Shown: positions 43,701-49,783 of the stretch, one piece after another
Numbering within the stretch: position 1 is the stretch's first letter
How the letters are laid out: each line of letters starts with the position of its first letter
From: Kallipyga gabonensis
Lineage (GTDB): Bacteria; Bacillota; Clostridia; Tissierellales; Peptoniphilaceae
Direction of reading: 5' to 3'
Assembly: GCF_001286805.1 (NCBI RefSeq)
Contig: NZ_CXYV01000002.1
Span: 496,001 to 560,000, forward strand
DNA length: 64,000 bases
The notes under the pieces: generated by a model
What the model was told of the DNA's origin: nothing
Seen by the model: the letters and a program-made list of their open reading frames with translations, nothing else
Database searches by the model: none
Program-made: the position numbers and the translations under genes

Positions 43701-46217
43701 GTTATTGTCCCAAGGGATAGCTATAGTGCGGAGAAATATCCGGTTGATGTGGACTACGGCGAGGATCCCGGAACGAATCCCGACAAGCCGGAAGAGAGAA
43801 CCGAAAAGCAATCGCTGGATGGCGAGATTCAACTGGTGGACTCCAGTCTGGTACCGTCAAAAGATGACGGCATCGTTCGTCCCCTTGAAGATCAGAACCT
43901 GCAGATGCAATACACCATCCGCCTGCCGGAGGATGCCATTCCCGGTGATACCTTTACGGTAAAGATTGATGATCGTCTCAACTTCCATGGATTGACCATG
44001 ACACCCATGAATCCTGGGCCGATTGTCACGGAAAATGGAGAAGAGGTTGCGGAAGCACAGAATGTGGTCATCGATGAGAGCGGTCAATCGCTCCATGAGA
44101 TCACCTATAAGCTGACGAACTACGTCAAGAACCGGTCCAACATCGAGATTAAGCAGCGAATGCCTCTCTTCGTTGATCCTAACCGGGTAACGGCGAACAA
44201 TACCCCGCTTAAGGCGGAATATTCCATTGGAGGAAATAAAGTCCAAGCGGATCCCGTTGTTGTCTCCTACGATCCTTACTACGGTTCGATCTATATGTAT
44301 GACCGCTACAATGTGAGCATCGACGGATACCGGCAGATGGCAACCATGAATCTTGGTGGGCGTCTCTATGATTATGAAGATGCCAATGATCCGAAAAAAG
44401 GAACCATCACGGCTTACTACTACGCTTTCGGTACCAACTGCTCCCTGTCCAGCGAATATTGGTTGACTCTGGAAGATGGAAAGGTCAATGACAAGGACAG
44501 TGATGTGGATCTCAGCGATCCGACAAAGATCCAGGTTCAGGTCTATGAGACCAGTGCTTTCCGGTCTGATGGTAACCTGAATACGGAGACCATGCCGCCG
44601 AGCTATGGCATTCGCTCCATGGATCTGACCGGAAGATCCTGGACCGTAAAGCCTGAGAAAGACCAGTATAACCGGATCAAGATCCCTCTGTTCCAAGTGA
44701 ATCAGAAGGGACGCTACCAATTCGGCTATATCATTAAGGTCACCATGCCTTATGCGGCTAAAGAAGGTTCGGACAGAGTTACCCTCCACACCAAGGCCAC
44801 TCTCTATACACTAAGCGAATTCTCCGACGGATATGGTTCTTATACGATGTTCAATGGGGTATACTATGCTAACTACCTGAACCGCTATCTCGCCTCCAGC
44901 GACATCAGCAGTGAAGACCGAATCAATGTCACCCTGACCAAGAGAGGCCTGACCGGAAAACCGGGTGAGGATCCTTCAAAGGCAAAATTGCTTGCCGGGG
45001 CAGGATTCCAGCTCACAAACAACGAGGGCTTCTCGGACTACGTCGTCACGAATGACAAAGGACAAATCATCTTCAAGAACCTCAAGCCGGGTAACTACTT
45101 CCTCAAGGAAGTGGTTACGCCCAAGGGCTATACTCCGGTGAGTACAGTTTGGGATTTGACCATTGATGAGAAGGGAAGAGTGACGATCGGTAATAAGGGC
45201 GTTGAGGATCAGATTCAAGGTGGGGACAAGGCCATCACGGTTTGGAACAGCAAGGTGAAGGTCAACAAGCCGGTCCTGGACGTGCCTAACCTGCCCAACC
45301 AGATCCGCTTTACCAAGCAGGATGAGCAAGGAGTACACCTTGCCGGAGCAAAGTTCACGCTGAAGAAGTACGACAAGCCGGCCTCCGCCACCGACCGAAA
45401 GGAAGTATGGGTGGATCCGGCGGATCAGACGAAAGTATCCGGAGACGATGGTATCGTGACCTGGCAGGCTCTTACTCCCGGCTATTACGAAGTCTGGGAG
45501 ACGGAGGCTCCCAAGGGTTACGTTAAGCCGACCGTTGCCGTGGCTACTTTCCGGGTAGATAAAGAAAGTGGAGAGATTAAAGACCTGAAGATTAATGGCC
45601 GCGATCCGGTCGGTGACAACATCATCTACAACCGGCGGCCCATGAAGATTGAACTGGGCAAGCTGGATGAGAACCGAGCGGCGATTACCGAGGACAAGGT
45701 CATCTTTACTCTCGAAGCGGCAGAAGGCAATGCCAAATCGGTCCCGACCGACCTTCAGACGATTGAGCTCGATTTAAGTCAGCCCGGTCCCTACTTCCGG
45801 GAAATTCCGGACACCATGGATGGGGATTATATCCTGACCGAGAAGACCGCACCGGCCGGCTACGTCAAGTCTAACCACCGCTATCATATCCACATTGATC
45901 AAGCGGGACGGATCGTCCAGCTGACCAAGGTGACCGATGAAAATGGCCAGGAAGTGGCCTATCTGGACCACGGACTTCTTGGACAGGCTCAAAAACCCTT
46001 CTACCTCTACCAAGATCACACCGTCGACCAAGTTCGACTGGATATTGTTAACCACAGACTCTACACCTTGCCGTCCACCGCAGGACCCGGCACCTTCCTT
46101 TTCACCCTGGTCGGTGCCTTCCTCCTCAGCCTGGCCATCAGCCTATTGCGAAAGGATGATGGCCGGCAGGGTCGGCCCCGAAAAGGTCTCCGCCGATTGC
46201 GGAGGCAGTTGGAATGA
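31728..46217 (+). CDS. Giant (4829-residue) pilus-locus adhesin with vWA, Cna-B, InlB-type repeats
   Basis: ATG 31728 is chosen over 31722 for its spacing to AGAGGGG. A signal peptide (about 1-33) and an acidic, Ser/Glu/Pro-rich linker come first. About a dozen Cna-B/SpaA-type domains run through the protein, many with E-boxes such as LKETSAPDRFEP and LREEVAPAGYVV. A vWA domain at about 1250-1560 has an intact MIDAS (DHSGS at 1269, TDGG with Asp1402). A second vWA-like domain (about 1843-2078) has lost it (DNQGD at 1885). Residues 3422-3867 hold six InlB/Flg_new-type repeats (GYRFKGWDENG and GYNFKGWYLPNG patterns). An Ig-like tyrosine-rich adhesin module spans 4030-4391. The sorting signal LPSTA (4781-4785), a hydrophobic stretch and a basic tail end it. 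It is probably the pilus tip or a wall-anchored adhesin, first in the operon. Confidence 0.9.
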   Translation: MKKFRRYLSSLLAALLIVTGLPIGAFTSESQAKSVDQGLFLAQGTRGSLPSLMELLQPQNNPGNNTQQGRESETVVTTPDIQSTAVPEESPETNDEDGELFEGVRTEMEKSTPDGADALPVRELSLNGNRSLVSVSYQIHEDQDGLPQSISWVLTYYAPQESEVHQAFVVNNGDGLGQPLITNREYAPGEAEVMESRKTDREDRLAQGQPAPVFIYDTETRAANPDGFFMSCITTPIHRDESLTKKIQAAKAGDEIDQKALEEIKYSLQDKIYSLTLVSFFGQEKVAQQIQVKGDSTLADLDAFTTPIATEWTRKDEKEHRLLFAVPNMDKKASDYIAPTFPASAKGSEKTNIRIFDLVLSYDGFYDFLEVEEQSLDQYEKKLEEIRAQDLDEDALNQALEEATLKVQPGQIAVTVQSETEKVNSTEEEKPEIRPAEPANPSEETSTENSEDQPDKEGSLPEEGETSSRQGNEETEKASLETKESVKQTLGILSLARLLKEAENRTGESMLGAEDGLYQPMGAPVNPFVVNRPIIIEVVDSENKGVKIPGAVVRISGPDMVKEVTTDENGQAKVENCNAGKYQVVQISAPEGYMPNQKKIEFFFSAIETVKYVRIEDNKNFGKEVYFIEGTVVDDALTPPYTEEVVKKSRKISNVELTLQIFKTNADGTQGEQIGEKTAYTDAQGHYIFGDLDPAHMYQVVAAWAPYEYSFVEEPSTANGRISDPYRFRDEKGQPIPIVDEKTQEVVGSVYKYVHNFFLHKNNNADSLVSIYNHETGDTTVRLSGSTFQILNKEGEAIKSIGKLVTNREGKVEFRLRPGQYIIEQLTTDSAHLIPKARTIIQVKGVASDPTQNAHWIPNPLRDITSVTYDREATIDWGQVTPDPAFQLLIKQNGKELTNKKYVKDGYVYRFEKLRKYDDNHQQYAYQIILKETPDYYATYEIIDGVVNIKVHAKSDSSGPGGSVTVTGNKIWYNDSKDTLHRPDSIQVVLLENGKETAYQATVSAQTGWKYRFSNLPERDNQGKKITYTVKEIDQVSGQGFPGYRTDPTRLERNIINTRINDTKIAGSFRLQKLDQNKQGLKGAWFALSGTMENGKALDPALTGKTDDQGWLTFSNIPAGTYTLKETSAPDRFEPSTETWKVEVSGDGTTILTGSGVHQNQQNQGNQLPDDIDHALDAYVMDGMGSQPRTVENRKAKNPKEFRKTLYTQDGLSPDDQAKEENQVGDISKRILNTVDKNLNEYQVELTVTGRGRPLFGSGEKTDIVVVADHSGSIQGVNQTQVNQQVREIFNAFSGFTNVKMGYIEYGGPTVDKNQYLGTNSNNLNGYHLARENYEVNADFDGGHDPAVRKSVELTSPENLLQTNAITDKFGGSTFTQRALLRAQEILDKGEGVRKHIILITDGGPTVSFKATQTKWEDTAKWSPIYKPLPGATGEVNIPNSGLTYGKRATAFDYSALAGDGLFYKFIEGQQDTRLNYTSYDVDGETIIDSVFATVSTVRNLTEAGIEISTIGYNLKPEGNAGMFGGQEQYFFPQLASSPRNYSGVGSVLDHNNAASEIFEEVQKQYYLNQQKKADPTIKNATVTDPMGDGVEFSLGDDGVFNEKDYVLVGSDGSIYENGQAPSSGLLNGTSLRYDEQSKTLKIEGLTLGSDESVSLYYTVRLKDEARDGKFRDTNKPTTLLNEGKTYHFPIPAIRDKVDEPYIEIKNQPYSATGRFRIIKTNEDGEKLEGAYFVLTDEKNNHEIQIQPSNKDGLIEVNNLAPGEYILREEVAPAGYVVSSYRWKITVDQKGGTKIVRIVEPQKAPSFESSEVETVQAMAAGLSLAPMMGFAPVRANAPGQRNYRISASSVFEDGNNENKFFHIRHEVEGKDPKTSLDLYFLMVPDNQGDVTYFNARIKNLSTQLNRDGYQGRINVIYGGYDAYSSQLASWDISQTPQVLTNVPLGDNPNGAFMDRALAYANRMLENAQEYNTVKMVAFLSNNRDFTIEETYAQNLEHMAEMGVVSQYISITRNNRRKEDLSNFLLDYKNTMSQASKQEILSRLQSWDDGEVNVPKFKERVDAVFASESDAEVINNQALRIPLGANIHYRPDTARAMIVDGNGQILDNVTVRAQTVGGFTTLETDPVSLSAGQRLKLDYQVTLMNDYERAVSYSVYATGAPKWVNGDGSTETADIQPLYISDPGQTLEIEAKGLDGYPGTVHIDVTTQRSNEKAGFDLHNRESANMTILTFDAQGNTQGPGKITVTGSDPTDKNYTFDKVDKNAYPRISVIYKRELLNLTVRKVFNNRLPEPGEKVEVTLIAKVDGQEIPWSNLGNVGPATRSLEKKSDGIYETVYQNLPLNYQGKPIEYSVKKESSETTQGEVTIKREQTVTSYRPEEDLIRVDETELPILTVVNANNELKFKKVGASGYQYDKNGNIIVDDKGEPIIDVTPLPGTVFKLCREDLPPDSNGEKQVVPGYENVISGPDGKFVFKNLAPGDYGLYETHANLGYELPVQAVATFTIDANGKPKEGTILSFKERNKKDGDYILGIKRTLVNKVQVETAITQLEATDHNVGQRKMLYTQRVYLNRTGENMTSAILKVSSAGDNPILKGSYKVYRVTGRKPDELDFNKPLDPNDKSNYDLELVKSVPEANLSDITLDDLMPSTDFFIVEIKGELAVHDVKFATRLNMFVAANENPAHRPPHDTDVDYKNNANITITTGYRKGDTIGEQADILVPADKDQDGESYLVKNYRGSTFFSVQKTEEGSGLPLAGAKFKLWAALGRNFEIVETEHTTKVTTESEEITDRNGIVTFENLPANYNFYLEETKTAPGFALPDYMWIVQIRPTSYLKELHKKSRNWEDYLPAGMTAGQATPEEKAAAQEQARTTAYNQMLYPFGSGQTQEEIETDQTAEKLGFKTFVYRTDSRLPLIVNPMNSHGQKLPKPVDPEAYERDREDDVYAEQSYGQHPTIHGMWYRKGWVNYEPQPTSGETGQMMPINEAGEPIKQEWKNPATKWKGEQIDGVSGATIRPLIVRDWIQDARDFDPTLANYDEDVRKFNEHILEARNLFLTQEQETLTNVLGITNKKSKFFINKVDENREPLEGAKFVLYKQAEDGKWVESGIEPRVAKNQTIFENLDDGIYILQEKEQPAGYEKPNTQWRITVEDGAVTKKTEEPWQDLDSQSANRAAFASPAEEPTSSLAGGQSTSSQPLSLLEAIPKTLDLGAETSGSVFRRFLPQPLGATGDFYAKDNAHQPTIGDFRANNPEDDVRLGVKITSISDINKETGRGTFKAIAFVDGKNYASIDARNTAGAIIERYLGLNLSSGLALTGATVFNIPETLKESVDFGFTPYQANGSLKSGIVKINPISDFPVTTNARVKLIEGKRWNQHFIEIEGTYENAEDLPITLDASYDGEVINRQTLKQVRSQAKATSQVYHYDRYLVTFDSDGGTPTPPDQTIRINRTIEEPPEPTKTGYRFKGWDENGNPADFNRPITEDHSFKALWEKSVYTVTFHREENDTPDTQKSRTVTSGQPIGNMPDTSFMGYKFVLDKKDQGYQFAGWQDEEGNPVSESTPVNRDMDLYPIWRKEHTINFLYRNNVVDSKIVEEGKSYLDVYQTEPGQYPPNTTYPGFEWDGWYTSAGEKYDFGQPVTRTINLHGKWKRTSTDSRTITFQMIDKDGYIQTGYTQYRSVNSGEVLRDIPDSKPEEIEGFTFSGWKHWTGSDYVDVDFTQPITKDMTVYGYWVEKTYQVTFTDGSKVVETYDDVPYGTTIPGPVAPTKEGYYFLGWMDGETRFDPNKPVTANANYTAKWQEIVDDEFVIRFDSKGGSSIANVVVKKGDRLAKPAPDPTREGYNFKGWYLPNGQLYDFSQPVQSGMTLTAAWERIPDPDQGGELTIENKKKEFFGEFTLSKFEKTGTSRVQLSSAFFTLKKHEGAEKPEYFSAEEYVKTYNKSDMWASDIKAFKTDKKGELHFDNLQPGVYDLEEYIPPGGYLKDTTGYVIVVNTNGDTVIVPRDSYSAEKYPVDVDYGEDPGTNPDKPEERTEKQSLDGEIQLVDSSLVPSKDDGIVRPLEDQNLQMQYTIRLPEDAIPGDTFTVKIDDRLNFHGLTMTPMNPGPIVTENGEEVAEAQNVVIDESGQSLHEITYKLTNYVKNRSNIEIKQRMPLFVDPNRVTANNTPLKAEYSIGGNKVQADPVVVSYDPYYGSIYMYDRYNVSIDGYRQMATMNLGGRLYDYEDANDPKKGTITAYYYAFGTNCSLSSEYWLTLEDGKVNDKDSDVDLSDPTKIQVQVYETSAFRSDGNLNTETMPPSYGIRSMDLTGRSWTVKPEKDQYNRIKIPLFQVNQKGRYQFGYIIKVTMPYAAKEGSDRVTLHTKATLYTLSEFSDGYGSYTMFNGVYYANYLNRYLASSDISSEDRINVTLTKRGLTGKPGEDPSKAKLLAGAGFQLTNNEGFSDYVVTNDKGQIIFKNLKPGNYFLKEVVTPKGYTPVSTVWDLTIDEKGRVTIGNKGVEDQIQGGDKAITVWNSKVKVNKPVLDVPNLPNQIRFTKQDEQGVHLAGAKFTLKKYDKPASATDRKEVWVDPADQTKVSGDDGIVTWQALTPGYYEVWETEAPKGYVKPTVAVATFRVDKESGEIKDLKINGRDPVGDNIIYNRRPMKIELGKLDENRAAITEDKVIFTLEAAEGNAKSVPTDLQTIELDLSQPGPYFREIPDTMDGDYILTEKTAPAGYVKSNHRYHIHIDQAGRIVQLTKVTDENGQEVAYLDHGLLGQAQKPFYLYQDHTVDQVRLDIVNHRLYTLPSTAGPGTFLFTLVGAFLLSLAISLLRKDDGRQGRPRKGLRRLRRQLE

Positions 46218-46237
46218 ACTCCTTGTCTATAGATTTT

Positions 46238-46284
46238 GAGACAAATGTCTCGCCCGTCCACCGAAGCCGACAGGTTTCTGTCGG
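46238..46284 (+). other. Two stem-loops between the giant adhesin and backbone pilin genes
   Basis: GAGACA/TGTCTC (46238-46251) and CCGACAG/CTGTCGG (46267-46284, perfect 7 bp, 4-base loop) lie in the 93-bp gap. Without T tracts they are more likely RNA processing or stabilising structures that raise pilin output than terminators. Confidence 0.55.
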
Positions 46285-46310
46285 TAACTGAAAAAGAAAA
46301 GAGGAATGAT

Positions 46311-47882
46311 ATGAAACATCTGAAGAAATGGACTGCTGTCCTTCTGGCTCTTTTGCTGGTTGTGACACTGGTTCCGGCAAATGTCTTTGCCGCGAAACCG
46401 ACCACAAAGCTCATCGTAACTGGCGTTGAAGATGGTGCAACGGTAAACGCCTACAAGCTCACTGAAGCGGACTTTACTGCTGACGGTGGGTTCAAAGGGT
46501 ATAAAAATTTGTTCGATAACGCCTTTGCTAACCCCGCCAACCCAACGACAGCCGAGTGGTCTGCCTTACTTAATAAGCCGGTCGGTGAGCTGGGAACGGC
46601 AATTCCCCTTACCCAGGCTGCGGCAGGCGGAGCTTATGAGTCCGAGCCTCAAGAAGCCGGTCTTTACATGATTCTGGTCACCTCCACTAAAGGTGTGGTC
46701 TATAACCCCATGCTGGTAGGCGTAACCTACACGAATAAAGACGGCGAAAAGGTAGAGGGTGGTTCGATTAATGTTCCTGCCGAGTTTAAGCTTGGAGAAG
46801 ATGCGGTTCTTTATGCCAAGAAGAGCGAAGTCCCTCTGAAGAAGACCGTAAAAGATCCGACAGGAAATGAGCCTGAAGCAACGAATCCAACGGACCATGT
46901 TATTGGTTTAGGCCAAGGTGAAAAACCGGAATTTACCATTGAAACCACCATTCCTTCCTATCCGAAAACGGACAAGAATCTTGTTTTCACTATCACCGAT
47001 ACTTTGGATAAGGGCTTAACTGCACCAAAAGCGGAAGAGATCACCGTTACTGTCGCTGGCCAACCCCTTCCCCAGGATGCGGCAACTGTCGAAGTTGCAA
47101 ACAATGTCATCACCATCACTTTCACGGATGCTTATCTGAAAGGGTTGAATGGACAAGCTACGGACGTTAAGGTTGTTTATACCGCTGAACTGAATGATCA
47201 GGCAACCACCAACGCTATTCCCAACAAGAACACGGTTAAGGTTGAATATACCAACGATCCGAAGACCGGTGATACGTCTGAACATGAAGATATTACCAGA
47301 CAGTATACCTTCGAAATCGACGGCTTTACCAAGGGATCGGGTTCGGAGAAGACCCATGAAATTACCAAGCATGGCGAGATCACTAAGGAAAGCACATGGG
47401 AAGACAATCCGCTGGCCGGAGCTGAATTTACCCTCTATGATAAAGATCCGTCAAAAGATCAAACGGCAAAAGCGCTGCGGACAACCACAACCGATGCTAC
47501 CGGTCGCATGACCTTCAGCAGATTGGATGAAGGCACCTATTATATCAAAGAAACCAAAGCTCCTAACGGATACCAGCTCAGCGACAAGGTTTACAAAGCT
47601 GAGATCAAAGCGGAGTATGATTCGACAAAACACGTACTGAAATCCTGGTCTGTCGTGATTGACGGAAAGTCTTCAACCTTTACCCTCGATCATACGAAAG
47701 AGGAAGTTACTGTTACCCAAACGGAAGAGAATAATACCCTGATCGAGAACACCAAGATCCCCGGACTGCCCACCACCGGTGGTATGGGTACCTACCTCTT
47801 CACCGGCATTGGCGTTGCCCTCCTCGCCGGCGCTGTCGTTCTGATTGCCGCTCAGCGGAAGAAGAATGTCCAAGCGGAGTAG
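46311..47882 (+). CDS. Major (backbone) pilin, isopeptide-forming SpaA/FimA type, LPTTG
   Basis: A 523-residue pilus shaft subunit. ATG 46311 follows AGAGGAA; the longer frame from 46236 lacks a site and would disrupt the signal peptide (MKHLKKWTAVLLALLLVVTL, cleaved after VFA). The YPK motif (SYPKTDKN, Lys219) is the expected lysine that a class C sortase joins to the next subunit's threonine. The E-box YYIKETKAPNGYQL lies in the C-terminal Cna-B domain. The sorting signal is LPTTG at 486-490, then a hydrophobic helix and RKKNVQAE. Both ends of the polymerisation chemistry are thus present. Sortase genes follow at once. Confidence 0.93.
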   Translation: MKHLKKWTAVLLALLLVVTLVPANVFAAKPTTKLIVTGVEDGATVNAYKLTEADFTADGGFKGYKNLFDNAFANPANPTTAEWSALLNKPVGELGTAIPLTQAAAGGAYESEPQEAGLYMILVTSTKGVVYNPMLVGVTYTNKDGEKVEGGSINVPAEFKLGEDAVLYAKKSEVPLKKTVKDPTGNEPEATNPTDHVIGLGQGEKPEFTIETTIPSYPKTDKNLVFTITDTLDKGLTAPKAEEITVTVAGQPLPQDAATVEVANNVITITFTDAYLKGLNGQATDVKVVYTAELNDQATTNAIPNKNTVKVEYTNDPKTGDTSEHEDITRQYTFEIDGFTKGSGSEKTHEITKHGEITKESTWEDNPLAGAEFTLYDKDPSKDQTAKALRTTTTDATGRMTFSRLDEGTYYIKETKAPNGYQLSDKVYKAEIKAEYDSTKHVLKSWSVVIDGKSSTFTLDHTKEEVTVTQTEENNTLIENTKIPGLPTTGGMGTYLFTGIGVALLAGAVVLIAAQRKKNVQAE

Positions 47883-47906
47883 TTGACGAAAGAAAGTTTC
47901 TTGTAC

Positions 47907-47969
47907 GAAGCCGCTTTGCCCGGAATCTTTCCGGGCCGGCCGGCTTCCTGAAACGAGGCCCCGGGCCTC
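47907..47969 (+). other. Two stem-loops between pilin and first sortase genes
   Basis: GAAGCCG (47907-47913) pairs with CGGCTTC (47941-47947), enclosing GCCCGG/CCGGGC. Then GAGGCCC/GGGCCTC (47955-47969) follows. No T tract is present. Such structures between a highly expressed pilin and its sortases commonly limit read-through or protect the pilin mRNA end. Confidence 0.6.
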
Positions 47970-47999
47970 ACGTTTGATGTGCGGATAGAAAGGAAAGCC

Positions 48000-48893
48000 A
48001 TGGAAATGGAAAAAGAGGAAAAGGAGTCAGGGAAAAAATCATCGAAGAAAGTCAAGATCCTGGCGACCTTTCTTATTCTTGCCGGACTCTTGGTTCTCCT
48101 CTATCCGACCATCAGCAATCTCTTTAACCAGTGGCGGGCGGAGCAATTGTCTACCGTTTACCAGGAAGTGGTTAAAGAGATTCCTGATGACCATTTTGCC
48201 GAAGAGTTGGAAAAGGCACGGAAGTATAACGAGAAATTGACCGGAGAAAGCGTGCCGGATGTCTTCGCCCTTCGGGAAAAGCATGATGACCCCCTCTATG
48301 ATTCCCTTCTTAATGTGACCGGCGATGGGATGATGGGGGAGGTGGAAATTCCGGCCATCAATGTCAAGATTCCGGTCTACCACTACACGACCGACCAGGT
48401 CCTCCAACAGAACGTGGGACACCTGGCGGGGTCCTCACTCCCTATAGGGGGTAAGGGGACTCATGCCGTTCTTTCGGCCCACCGGGGACTTCCCTCGGCC
48501 AAACTTTTCACCGACCTCAACCTCCTGAAAAAAGGGGATCTCTTCTTCCTCCGGGTCTTGAATGAGTTCATGGCCTATGAGGTGGACCAGATGATCGAGG
48601 TGGAGCCGACGGAAACGGCCTCCCTGGCCATTGACCGGGATAAAGACCTTTGCACCCTCTTCACCTGCACCCCCTACGGGGTCAACACCCAGCGTCTCCT
48701 CGTCCGGGGCCACCGGGTGGACTACACCCCGGAAGAAATCTCCAAGGCCTATGACGAAGAGAAGGACATTCGGATTGACAAGTCCCGTTTGCTCTTTCAT
48801 ATCCTAGCCGGAACAGCCGGTGCCGGGCTTGGCTTACTTCCCTACCTCATCGTGAAGAAGCGGAGAAAGAAAAATGAGGAGGACCGGCCATGA
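48000..48893 (+). CDS. Class C (pilus) sortase 1
   Basis: A 297-residue membrane transpeptidase that polymerises pilins. ATG 48000 follows AAAGGAAAG. An N-terminal transmembrane helix (about 22-43) is followed by a lid segment with DPLY, and then the sortase barrel. Catalytic residues are His161 (SAHRGLP), Cys223 (TCTPYGVNT) and Arg232. A C-terminal transmembrane helix with a basic tail (KKRRKKNEEDRP) is typical of class C. The stop overlaps the next sortase start (ATGA at 48890-48893). It probably assembles the LPTTG backbone pilin encoded just upstream. Confidence 0.94.
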   Translation: MEMEKEEKESGKKSSKKVKILATFLILAGLLVLLYPTISNLFNQWRAEQLSTVYQEVVKEIPDDHFAEELEKARKYNEKLTGESVPDVFALREKHDDPLYDSLLNVTGDGMMGEVEIPAINVKIPVYHYTTDQVLQQNVGHLAGSSLPIGGKGTHAVLSAHRGLPSAKLFTDLNLLKKGDLFFLRVLNEFMAYEVDQMIEVEPTETASLAIDRDKDLCTLFTCTPYGVNTQRLLVRGHRVDYTPEEISKAYDEEKDIRIDKSRLLFHILAGTAGAGLGLLPYLIVKKRRKKNEEDRP

Positions 48894-49780
48894 AAAAGAC
48901 CCGCCGTCAGGGTTTTCTCTTCTTCTTAACCCTGGTCATGGTGATCGGTGGCTTGGGCTTTCTCCTTTACCCGACGGTCTCCGACCTCTGGAACCGCTAC
49001 CGAAACAGTAAGCTGGTCGATGTCTATAACGAGGTCGTCCATGAATTGCCGGCGGATAAAACCGAGGCCATTTGGGCTCAGGCACGGGATTATAACAAAA
49101 ACCACAGGTCCAACACCATCGTAGATGCCTTTAAAGAGGAAGATGACTATGTCCTCTCGGCACCCTACGATACCCTCCTAAACCCCTCCGGGGATAACAT
49201 CATGGGGACCATCGAAATCCCCAAGATCCATGTCAAATTACCTATCTTTCATGGGGTGGGCGAGACCTCCCTCCAACGAGGAGCGGGGCACCTGGAAGGT
49301 ACCTCGCTTCCCATCGGTGGAGAATCGACCCATTCCGTCATCTCCGCCCACCGCGGACTGCCTTCGGCCATCCTGTTTACCGACCTGGATCAGTTGGCTG
49401 ATGGGGACCTCTTCTTTATTCATATTATGGATGAGGTACTGGCCTATAAGATAGTGGATATTCTCACCGTCCTTCCTCACCAATCCGAGGCCCTGGCCAT
49501 TCAGGAGGGGCGAGACCTTTGCACTTTGCTGACTTGTACGCCTTACGGCGTGAACAGCCACCGGCTTCTGGTGATCGGCGAGCGAACGCCCTATATTCCG
49601 GAAGAGGCTCCGCCGGTGGAGGAAAAGGACGTCGCCATCTTAGATAGCGTCGTCACGAATTGGAAAATCACTTTGGCAGGCTTCATCTTGCTTTTGCTCT
49701 TCCTCCTCGGTCTCTGGATCAGAGGTCGTCGAAACAAGAAGAAGGAAGAAGAACATTCCGTAATCAAGGAAAGGGAGTAG
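48890..49780 (+). CDS. Class C (pilus) sortase 2
   Basis: A 296-residue second class C sortase with the same layout: N-terminal helix, barrel with His154 (SAHRGLP), Cys216 (TCTPYGVNS) and Arg225, and a C-terminal helix with a basic tail. In place of the DPLY lid it has SAPYDTLL, so the Asp that normally plugs the active site is missing. It may incorporate the tip or base subunit rather than extend the shaft, as in other two-sortase pilus loci. It is translationally coupled to sortase 1 by a 4-base overlap. Confidence 0.93.
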   Translation: MKKTRRQGFLFFLTLVMVIGGLGFLLYPTVSDLWNRYRNSKLVDVYNEVVHELPADKTEAIWAQARDYNKNHRSNTIVDAFKEEDDYVLSAPYDTLLNPSGDNIMGTIEIPKIHVKLPIFHGVGETSLQRGAGHLEGTSLPIGGESTHSVISAHRGLPSAILFTDLDQLADGDLFFIHIMDEVLAYKIVDILTVLPHQSEALAIQEGRDLCTLLTCTPYGVNSHRLLVIGERTPYIPEEAPPVEEKDVAILDSVVTNWKITLAGFILLLLFLLGLWIRGRRNKKKEEEHSVIKERE

Positions 49781-49783
49781 ACC

